Shown one piece after another: positions 6,946 to 11,561 of a DNA stretch of 11,561 bases (the first letter of the stretch is position 1; the number at the start of each line of letters is the position of its first letter). The stretch lies in contig JAIXZF010000223.1 of the NCBI GenBank assembly GCA_027489835.1, positions 1-11,561 on the forward strand, given 5' to 3'. Source of the DNA: Hyphomicrobiales bacterium. Lineage in GTDB: Bacteria > Pseudomonadota > Alphaproteobacteria > Rhizobiales > Beijerinckiaceae. Position numbers and translations under genes: made by a program. The notes under the pieces are model-generated. The model was not told the DNA's origin. It was given only the letters and a program-made list of their open reading frames with translations, and made no database searches.

Positions 6946-7257
6946 TCAGGCGTCGCCGGGCTGCGGGCCGTCATAGCCGGAGATGATCACGAGGTCCGTG
7001 GTCGCCGCCTGGGCGAGCTTCACCAGCGCGGCCTGGTATTCCTGAGACTCGTAGCAGGCCTGCGCCGCCTCGAGACTCGGGAATTCGATGACGACGTTGT
7101 GCTGGCGGCCTTCGCCCTTGGCGAGATTGTAGGGGCCGCCCCGCACGAGGAAGCGCCCGCCATATTTGGCGAACGCGACCGCGTTCAGCGCCCGGTAGCC
7201 GGCGTAGGCGTCCTGATCGCCAACGTCGAGCCTCGCGATCCAGTATCCCTTCGCCAT
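6946..7257 (-). CDS. DUF1330 domain protein, second of a tandem pair
   Basis: This 103-residue protein is a DUF1330 member, a dimeric ferredoxin-like (alpha/beta barrel, ABM-like) fold of uncertain function. Shared family features are the start MAKGYWIARLDV, FLVRGGP (36-42), EGRQHNVVIEFPS (49-61, an edge strand) and YESQEYQAAL (69-78). The frame stays open upstream to about 7500, but the ATG at 7257 is chosen because it aligns with the paralogue's start and AAGGAG (7268-7273) lies 10 bases before it, inside the last codons of the upstream gene. The gap between the two genes is five bases, so they are very likely translationally coupled. The C-terminal extension (residues about 90-103, IISGYDGPQPGDA) is not shared with the paralogue. 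Confidence 0.88.
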   Translation of the reverse strand: MAKGYWIARLDVGDQDAYAGYRALNAVAFAKYGGRFLVRGGPYNLAKGEGRQHNVVIEFPSLEAAQACYESQEYQAALVKLAQAATTDLVIISGYDGPQPGDA

Positions 7258-7262
7258 GACGC

Positions 7263-7550
7263 TCAAGCTCCTTCGACGCAGACGATGTCGATGTAGCCCG
7301 CGCCTTCGCGGATCTTGCGGGCGGCGGCATACTCGGCCGAAAAGGCGTAGGCCTTCGCCATCTCGAGGCTTTCGAACTCGATGACGACGTTCCGGGCCCG
7401 GCCCTCGCCCTCGGCCACGGTCATCGGCCCTCCGCGCACCAGGGGCGTACCCCCGAACTGCTTGATGACCTTCGAGGCTTCCGCCGCATAGGCGGCCCAT
7501 TGCGTCGCATTGGTCACGACGGCGCGCGCGATGACGTATCCCTTGGGCAT
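7263..7550 (-). CDS. DUF1330 domain protein, first of a tandem pair
   Basis: This 95-residue DUF1330 protein shares with its downstream neighbour the opening M-x-KGY-x-IAR, the LVRGGP motif, GEGR-x-x-NVVIEF and the S-x-EY segment near the C terminus, so the two arose by tandem duplication and have diverged considerably. An in-frame ATG exists at 7568, but the ATG at 7550 matches the start of the paralogue and of the family, so it is preferred; the ribosome binding site before either is weak. It follows pyrF with a gap of about 60 bases on the same strand. Function is unknown; fold relatives include small monooxygenases and dimeric stress-responsive proteins, but no catalytic residue can be pointed out. 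Confidence 0.88.
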   Translation of the reverse strand: MPKGYVIARAVVTNATQWAAYAAEASKVIKQFGGTPLVRGGPMTVAEGEGRARNVVIEFESLEMAKAYAFSAEYAAARKIREGAGYIDIVCVEGA

Positions 7551-7611
7551 GGTGTGTTCCGATTGCATGGATCAGGCGGGTTGGTGCGCGCCAGTGGGCG
7601 GCACGGCGATG

Positions 7612-8316
7612 CTACGACGCCTGTGCGATCTCGTCCATGATCGCGCCCGCCGCCGCCCGGGGATCGACCGCCCGGATGATCGGCCGTCCGATGACCATGT
7701 GATCGACGCCGGCCCTGATGGCCTCGGCAGGCGTGAGGGTGCGTTTCTGATCGCCGCTGTCGGCCCCTGCGGGCCTGATGCCCGGCGTCACGATGCACAT
7801 GCCCTCGCCGATGGCGGCACGCACGATGCCGGCCTCCGCAGCGGAGCAGACGATCCCGTCGATGCCGGCGGTGCGGGCCTGCTGCGCGCGCAGCGCGACC
7901 AGTTCCTGCACGGCGAGCCGGTAGCCTGCATCGTGCAGGTCGTCGTCATCATAGGAGGTGAGGGCGGTCACGGCCAGGAGGCGCGTCCGGCCCGCGCCGC
8001 GGCCCTCGACCGCGCCGCGCATGGTCTGGGGATAAGCGTGGACGGTGAGGAAGGCGAGGTCCATCCGGCCAAGGGATTCGACGCCCTCGCGCACCGTGTT
8101 GCCGATGTCGTGGAGCTTGAGGTCGAGGAACACCTTCTTGCCCTCGCGGGTCAGCTCCTCCGCAAGCGAAAGGCCCCCGGCGAAGGCGAGCCGGTAGCCG
8201 ATCTTGTAGAAGCTCGCTCCGTCGCCCAGTCGCGTGACCAGATGGTAGGCTTCGCGCACGGTCGGCACGTCGAGCGCCACGATCATCCGGTCGCGAAGGT
8301 CGTTGATAGCCCGCAT
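7612..8316 (-). CDS. pyrF: Orotidine 5'-phosphate decarboxylase
   Basis: PyrF decarboxylates OMP to UMP, the last step of de novo pyrimidine synthesis, as a cytosolic TIM-barrel dimer. The 234-residue length is normal. Key residues are visible: Asp16 in IVALDVP, Lys38 in FYKIGY, and the catalytic Asp65-x-Lys67-x-x-Asp70 array in FLDLKLHDIGNTV. TPGIRPAG and the phosphate-binding VIGRPI follow near the C terminus. In the catalytic motif, LHDIGNT replaces the commoner FHDIPNT, which leaves the charged residues unchanged. A purine-rich GAGGGGG stretch lies about 10-13 bases before the ATG. The stop is TAG. It sits between an FMN reductase and the DUF1330 pair on the same strand; neither neighbour is a pyrimidine gene. 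Confidence 0.97.
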   Translation of the reverse strand: MRAINDLRDRMIVALDVPTVREAYHLVTRLGDGASFYKIGYRLAFAGGLSLAEELTREGKKVFLDLKLHDIGNTVREGVESLGRMDLAFLTVHAYPQTMRGAVEGRGAGRTRLLAVTALTSYDDDDLHDAGYRLAVQELVALRAQQARTAGIDGIVCSAAEAGIVRAAIGEGMCIVTPGIRPAGADSGDQKRTLTPAEAIRAGVDHMVIGRPIIRAVDPRAAAGAIMDEIAQAS

Positions 8317-8363
8317 GCGCCCTGCACCCCCTCAGCCGCCCGCCGCGCCTCGTGCCCGATTCG

Positions 8364-8399
8364 CCCGCGCGCGTCGAAGGATAAAGACCGGCGCGCGGG
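8364..8399 (-). repeat. Inverted repeat directly after the FMN reductase stop
   Basis: CCCGCGCGC (8364-8372) and GCGCGCGGG (8391-8399) form a perfect 9-base stem around an 18-base loop. On the minus strand it starts one base after the FMN reductase stop codon and lies in the leader of pyrF. No U-run follows, so a classical intrinsic terminator is not supported. It could slow or reduce transcription into pyrF, or be a by-product of GC richness. Confidence 0.35.
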
Positions 8400-8400
8400 A

Positions 8401-8961
8401 TCAGGCCTTGGCGGCTTCCTTGACCAGGCGCGTGACCGCGGCCTGCAGGAAGCCGGCGCTGCGCTCGTCCGCCAGCTCGCCGTCATCCTTGAAGGCGGTC
8501 GCCGCGAAGCCGACGGACACCATCTCCGGGATCACGAGGGCGCCCATGCCGAGCTCCAGCACCGTGCGCAGCTGCGTCAGGCCGCGGTAACCGCCGAGGC
8601 CGCCGGGGGAGGCCGCTCCGATGGCCGCGACCTTGCCGGCCAGTCCGCTCGCGGGCGCGCCGGGCTTGGCCACCGTACTCCAGTCGAGCGCATTCTTCAG
8701 CTCGGGCGCGTAGCCAGCATTGTACTCGGGCGAGGTGATGAACAGCCCCTTGTGCGCGTCGATCAGCCCGCGGAGCCTGTGCGCGGCCTCTGGCGCGTTG
8801 CCGAAGCCGGATGCGTCGACCATCGGCAGCGGGAAGTCGGCCAGCGAGATCAGCGTGGCGGAGCCGCCGGATGCGTCGATCTTCCGGGCGATGAGCTCGG
8901 CCAGCTTGTGGTTGATGGAATCGGCGCGGCTGGAGCCGGAGAAGACGAGAATCGTGCTCAT
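8401..8961 (-). CDS. NADPH-dependent FMN reductase family flavoprotein
   Basis: This 186-residue protein has a flavodoxin-like fold of the FMN_red family (chromate/quinone/azo reductase-like proteins such as ChrR, YieF and SsuE). Residues FSGSSRADSINHKLA (about 7-21) form the phosphate-binding loop for FMN, TSPEYNAGYAPELKNALDW (76-94) is the family signature around the isoalloxazine ring, and ASPGGLGGYRG (117-127) is the third flavin-contacting loop. It probably reduces quinones, flavins or metal ions with NAD(P)H in the cytosol and may serve in oxidative-stress protection; the true substrate is not inferable. GAGGA (8971-8975) lies nine bases before the ATG, a clear start. It is downstream of the PmtA-like gene with a gap of about 140 bases and upstream of pyrF. 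Confidence 0.93.
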   Translation of the reverse strand: MSTILVFSGSSRADSINHKLAELIARKIDASGGSATLISLADFPLPMVDASGFGNAPEAAHRLRGLIDAHKGLFITSPEYNAGYAPELKNALDWSTVAKPGAPASGLAGKVAAIGAASPGGLGGYRGLTQLRTVLELGMGALVIPEMVSVGFAATAFKDDGELADERSAGFLQAAVTRLVKEAAKA

Positions 8962-9052
8962 GATGGATGGTCCTCGGGAAGGCGGAAAAGGGCTTGGGAG
9001 CTAGATGGAGTGGAAGGGACGCCCTGTCACCATGGAATGGCGGCAAGAGGAT

Positions 9053-9068
9053 CTTGCGCCTTCGCAAG
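9053..9068 (-). repeat. Small stem-loop downstream of the PmtA-like gene
   Basis: CTTGCG and CGCAAG form a perfect 6-base stem with a four-base loop, about 30 bases after the methyltransferase stop on the minus strand. The bases that follow are only moderately T-rich. It is a weak terminator candidate in the roughly 140-base gap before the FMN reductase; the rest of that gap holds the reductase ribosome binding site. Confidence 0.3.
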
Positions 9069-9099
9069 CGGGTCGAGGACGAGCCTTGGCAGGCGGGCC

Positions 9100-9714
9100 T
9101 CAGGCCTTGCGGTAGACCCAGACCCTGGCCGGGGGAATGTTGAGAAGGATCCAGTTGGTCGCGTGGGAGGTGTAGCCTTGGCCGCGCTCGGGAATGGGCG
9201 GCACCACGGCGTAGGTGAACTGGATCATGGGCGCCTTGCGCTCCATCAGCGAGAAGCATTGCTGCAGGAAGCCGCGCCTGATCTCGGGGGGCTTGGTGAA
9301 CAGCGGCAGGCTGGACACCACGGCGGAGGCGGGCGCCGCGAGCCTGTCCCTGAGCAGTTCGGCCACGCGGTAGGCATCGCCCTGGATGACGGTCGCCAGC
9401 GGGAAGCGCTTCTTGAGCAGTTCCACGAAGTCGGGATTGAACTCGACGAGGACAAGCCGTTCCTGCGCGACGCCGCGGGCGATCAGCGCCTCGGTGACGG
9501 GACCCGTTCCGGGGCCGATCTCGATCACGGGGCCGGCCTCGCGCGGGTCGACCTCGCGCGCCATCGCCTTCGCCAGGAACTTGCCCGACGGCATGACCGC
9601 GCCTGTCAGAAGCGGGCGCTCGATCCAGGATTTGAGGAACCTGGTCTCGTCATCGGCGACGCGTTTCTTGCGCGGCGACCGCCGGTCGAGATTGGGACGA
9701 GTGGGTTCGAACAC
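9100..9714 (-). CDS. pmtA: Phospholipid N-methyltransferase, PmtA-like, GTG start
   Basis: This 204-residue Rossmann-fold, SAM-dependent methyltransferase resembles the rhizobial/Rhodobacter-type phosphatidylethanolamine N-methyltransferases, which make phosphatidylcholine at the inner membrane. Recognisable parts are the lead-in DETRFLKSWIERPLLTGAVMPSG (about 22-44, noted only for position), motif I IEIGPGTG (64-71), the acidic residue ending motif II (Glu91 in VLVEFNPDF), QGDA (111-114) and SSLPLF (134-139). General annotation pipelines may label such proteins rRNA adenine dimethyltransferases because of the KsgA-like core; the short length and the LTGAVMPSG segment favour PmtA. The start codon is GTG with no strong ribosome binding site. 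It lies 99 bases downstream of dnaJ on the same strand. Activity on phospholipid is inferred, not shown. Confidence 0.8.
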   Translation of the reverse strand: MFEPTRPNLDRRSPRKKRVADDETRFLKSWIERPLLTGAVMPSGKFLAKAMAREVDPREAGPVIEIGPGTGPVTEALIARGVAQERLVLVEFNPDFVELLKKRFPLATVIQGDAYRVAELLRDRLAAPASAVVSSLPLFTKPPEIRRGFLQQCFSLMERKAPMIQFTYAVVPPIPERGQGYTSHATNWILLNIPPARVWVYRKA

Positions 9715-9748
9715 GAATTGACGCCGCGTCTCTTGTTGGTTCGACGGC

Positions 9749-9778
9749 TAGCCTTACTCCCTCTGTCGGTTGCGTCAA
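9749..9778 (-). promoter_or_regulatory. Possible promoter of the PmtA-like gene
   Basis: In the 99-base gap after dnaJ, the minus strand reads TTGACG (9778-9773), five of six matches to the -35 consensus, and AGGCTA 18 bases later (9754-9749), which is a poor -10. It would allow transcription of the methyltransferase independent of dnaKJ. Support is weak because only the -35 is good. Confidence 0.3.
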
Positions 9779-9813
9779 GCTTGCGCGCCGACAGGTGGAA
9801 AGCGCACCGAGGC

Positions 9814-10953
9814 TCAGATCTTGGCTCCGGCGCCGCCGAAGCCGTCGAAGAAGCCCTTCATCCTGTCGAAGAAACCCGCGCTCTCGGGATGGGTTTCACC
9901 GGAGGACTCCTTTTCGAACTCCGCGAGCAGCTCGCGCTGTCTCTTCGTGAGGTTCTGCGGCGTCTCGACCTGCACCTGAATGTACAGATCGCCCACGTCG
10001 CTGGAGCGCAGCACCGGCATGCCCTTGCGCTTCAGGCGGAACTGCTTGGCCGTCTGGGTGCCCTCGGGAATCTTCACGATGGCCTTGGCCCCGTCGATGG
10101 TCACGACCTCGACCTCGCCGCCCAGCGCGGCCTTGGTCATCGAGATCGGGACACGGCAGAACAGGTCCGAGCCGTCGCGCTGGAAGATGGCGTGCGGCTT
10201 GACCGACAGGAAGATGTAGAGATCCCCCGCCGGCCCGCCCTTGGCGCCGCCCTCGCCCTCGCCAGCAAGGCGGATGCGCGTTCCGTCCTCGACGCCGGCA
10301 GGCACGTTCACGGACAGCGTGCGCTCCTTCATCACCCGTCCGGCGCCGGAGCAGGCCTTGCACGGATCGTCGATGGTCTCGCCCCGGCCGTTGCAGGTCG
10401 GGCAGGTCCGCTCGATGGAGAAGAAGCCCTGCGAGGCCCGCACCCGGCCATAGCCGCCGCAGGTGGGGCACTGGCGCGGCTTGGAGCCCGGCTTGGCGCC
10501 CGACCCGCTGCACACCTCGCAGGTCACGGCCGTGGGCACGCGGATGGAGGCAGCCTTGCCGGTGAAGGCCTCCTCCAGCGTGATCTCGAGGTTGTAGCGC
10601 ATGTCGGCGCCGCGCTCGCGCCCGCCCTGGCCGCGCTGGCGCCCGCCGCCCTGGCCGAAGAACTGGTCGAAGATGTCCGACATGAAGTCGCCGAACTCGG
10701 GCCCGCCGGGGTTGCCGCCCCCGCCATTCTCGAAGGCGCGATGGCCATACTGGTTGTAGGCCGCGCGCTTCTGCGGATCGGAGAGGACCTGATAGGCCTC
10801 GTTGATCTCCTTGAACTTGAGCTCGGCGTCCTTGTTGCCCGGGTTCTTGTCCGGGTGGTGCTGCATGGCGAGCTTGCGGAAAGCCGATTTCAACGCGGCT
10901 TCGTCGGCCGATTTGGGGACGCCGAGGACGTCGTAATAGTCACGCTTGGACAT
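9814..10953 (-). CDS. dnaJ: Chaperone protein DnaJ (Hsp40)
   Basis: DnaJ delivers unfolded clients to DnaK and stimulates its ATPase. The 379-residue protein has the full type I layout: J domain at 1-70 with the HPD tripeptide at 33-35, a Gly/Phe-rich linker (about 75-115), four zinc-binding CxxC repeats (cysteines 145/148, 162/165, 184/187 and 198/201, mostly followed by GxG), then the substrate-binding C-terminal domains and a C-terminal FFDRMKGFFDGFGG tail. The frame extends 17 codons upstream to 11004 inside the intergenic repeat, but the ATG at 10953 gives the canonical MSKRDYYDVLGV, with AAGG (10963-10966) nine bases before it. It follows dnaK on the same strand with a gap of 133 bases. 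Heat-shock control presumably acts on the dnaK promoter, which is outside the window. Confidence 0.98.
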   Translation of the reverse strand: MSKRDYYDVLGVPKSADEAALKSAFRKLAMQHHPDKNPGNKDAELKFKEINEAYQVLSDPQKRAAYNQYGHRAFENGGGGNPGGPEFGDFMSDIFDQFFGQGGGRQRGQGGRERGADMRYNLEITLEEAFTGKAASIRVPTAVTCEVCSGSGAKPGSKPRQCPTCGGYGRVRASQGFFSIERTCPTCNGRGETIDDPCKACSGAGRVMKERTLSVNVPAGVEDGTRIRLAGEGEGGAKGGPAGDLYIFLSVKPHAIFQRDGSDLFCRVPISMTKAALGGEVEVVTIDGAKAIVKIPEGTQTAKQFRLKRKGMPVLRSSDVGDLYIQVQVETPQNLTKRQRELLAEFEKESSGETHPESAGFFDRMKGFFDGFGGAGAKI

Positions 10954-10978
10954 TCTGCTGCGCCTTGCCCCTGACTGT

Positions 10979-11065
10979 GTCATGGCCGGGCTTGGCCCGG
11001 CCATCTCGGATCGAAGGAGACCCCACCCTTCTCATGGAGATCCCCGGCACGAGGCCGGGGATGAC
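10979..11065. repeat. Paired palindromic REP/BIME-like element between dnaK and dnaJ
   Basis: Two related palindromic units face each other. Unit A (10979-11007, + strand) reads GTCAT, then the stem ATGGCCGGGC (10982-10991), a three-base loop and GCCCGGCCAT (10995-11004), ending in ATCTC. Unit B (11037-11065), read on the - strand, also begins GTCAT and ends ATCTC; its stem is ATCCCCGGC (11040-11048) with GCCGGGGAT (11054-11062) around five bases. The 29-base centre has a third, small hairpin, GAAGG (11013-11017) with CCTTC (11027-11031). This layout is that of a bacterial interspersed mosaic element built from inverted REPs. The hairpins lack U-runs, so their role would be mRNA stabilisation or partial termination after dnaK rather than a standard terminator. 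Confidence 0.7.
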
Positions 11066-11086
11066 GAACGCGTTCCTAGAAGCAGC

Positions 11087-11561
11087 TCACGCGCTCTTCT
11101 TCTTGTCGCCCTTGTCGTCCGTGACGTCCTTGAAGTCGGCGTCGATCACGTCTTCCTTGGGCTTGGCCTCGCCTTCGGCGCCAGGGGCGCTCTCGGCGGC
11201 GGCCTGCGCGGCGTACATCGCCTCGCCGAGCTTCATCGAGGCCTGCATCAGGTCCGTGGTGCGGCTCTTGATGACCTCGAGGTCCTCGCCGGCCAGCGCG
11301 GCCTTCATCGAGTCGAGCGCCGTCTCGATGCCGGTCTTGTCGGCGGCCGAGACCTTGTCGCCATATTCCTTGAGCGACTTCTCGGTGGAGTGCACCAGCG
11401 CCTCGCCCTGGTTGCGCGCCTCGACCAGCTCGCGCCGGGTCTTGTCGGCCGCGGCATTCTCTTCCGCCTCCTTGACCATGCGCTGGATGTCGGCGTCCGA
11501 CAGCCCCCCCGACGCCTGGATGCGGATCTGGTGCTCCTTGGACGTGGCCTTGTCCTTGGCG
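11087..11561 (-). CDS. dnaK: Chaperone protein DnaK (Hsp70), C-terminal part only
   Basis: The last 157 codons of DnaK are present; the gene enters from the right edge of the window (reading upstream of the ATG at 11479, which is internal) and stops with TGA at 11087-11089. The first residues seen, AKDKATSKEHQIRIQASGG, are the end of the substrate-binding beta domain. They are followed by the alpha-helical lid (GLSDADIQRMVKEAEENAA, then LVEARNQGEALVHSTEKSL), closely matching E. coli DnaK. The tail ends in an acidic DVIDADFKDVTDD segment, the DnaK counterpart of the EEVD-like end, plus a lysine-rich KKKSA. The ATPase domain and promoter are outside the window. It is transcribed toward dnaJ. 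Confidence 0.97.
   Translation of the reverse strand, partial: AKDKATSKEHQIRIQASGGLSDADIQRMVKEAEENAAADKTRRELVEARNQGEALVHSTEKSLKEYGDKVSAADKTGIETALDSMKAALAGEDLEVIKSRTTDLMQASMKLGEAMYAAQAAAESAPGAEGEAKPKEDVIDADFKDVTDDKGDKKKSA

Noticed and set aside
6946..7500. A 184-residue reading of the second DUF1330 gene.
   Set aside because: The first 81 codons overlap the first DUF1330 gene out of frame and have no family similarity; the ATG at 7257 matches the family start and has its own ribosome binding site.
7510..10974. A 1154-codon open frame on the + strand running across pyrF, the FMN reductase, the PmtA-like gene and dnaJ.
   Set aside because: It is antisense to at least five well-supported genes with catalytic motifs. 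Its product is Ala/Gly/Arg/His/Asp-rich without any recognisable domain, as expected when G/C-ending codons of a GC-rich genome remove stops from the opposite strand.
10982..11062. The dnaK-dnaJ palindromes as Rho-independent terminators.
   Set aside because: No U-run follows either stem on the minus strand, and the two units share flanking sequence, which fits an interspersed repeat better.
1..11561. CRISPR arrays, insertion sequences, phage genes, toxin-antitoxin or defence modules.
   Set aside because: No regularly spaced repeats, transposase or integrase motifs or defence-gene motifs are seen; nearly all sequence is accounted for by ordinary housekeeping or metabolic genes.

Overview
The window is a GC-rich, densely coded chromosomal stretch, most likely from an alphaproteobacterium of the order Hyphomicrobiales (Rhizobiales). 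The evidence is the gene content (dnaK-dnaJ next to a rhizobial-type phospholipid N-methyltransferase and pyrF, and a small basic ORF coupled to murA), the strong G/C bias at third codon positions, and paired GTCAT...ATCTC palindromes in the dnaK-dnaJ gap. The genus cannot be fixed from the sequence alone; a Bosea- or Methylobacterium-like lineage is only a guess.

Left part (1-3929, + strand): the C-terminal part of an atypical SDR-family NAD(P)-dependent epimerase/dehydratase, cut by the window edge; a complete amidase-signature hydrolase; then a short promoter-like gap leading to a two-gene unit, a 62-residue basic protein coupled to murA (first committed step of peptidoglycan synthesis). 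Middle part (3939-6532): a class II HDAC-like deacetylase on the minus strand, convergent with murA and divergent from a lipoprotein L,D-transpeptidase; the transpeptidase is in turn convergent, with a 6-base gap, with a Tat-signal-bearing metallophosphoesterase. MurA, the transpeptidase and the phosphoesterase give this part an envelope flavour, but the strand switches show they are not one operon.

Right part (6566-11561, all minus strand; transcription runs from high to low coordinates): dnaK (C-terminal end only), dnaJ, a PmtA-like phospholipid N-methyltransferase, an NADPH-dependent FMN reductase, pyrF, two tandem DUF1330 paralogues, a small unrecognised 67-residue protein, and then the metallophosphoesterase above. 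The dnaK-dnaJ gap carries a compact inverted pair of palindromes that looks like a REP/BIME-type intergenic repeat.

I see no mobile element, CRISPR array, rRNA, tRNA or defence system, and no convincing novel multi-gene system. The points most worth a second look are the paired palindromic repeat, two CtrA-box-like sequences that coincide with the two most AT-rich promoter-like gaps, the uncharacterised 62- and 67-residue proteins, and the tandem DUF1330 pair. Several very long ORFs antisense to real genes were judged to be high-GC artefacts.
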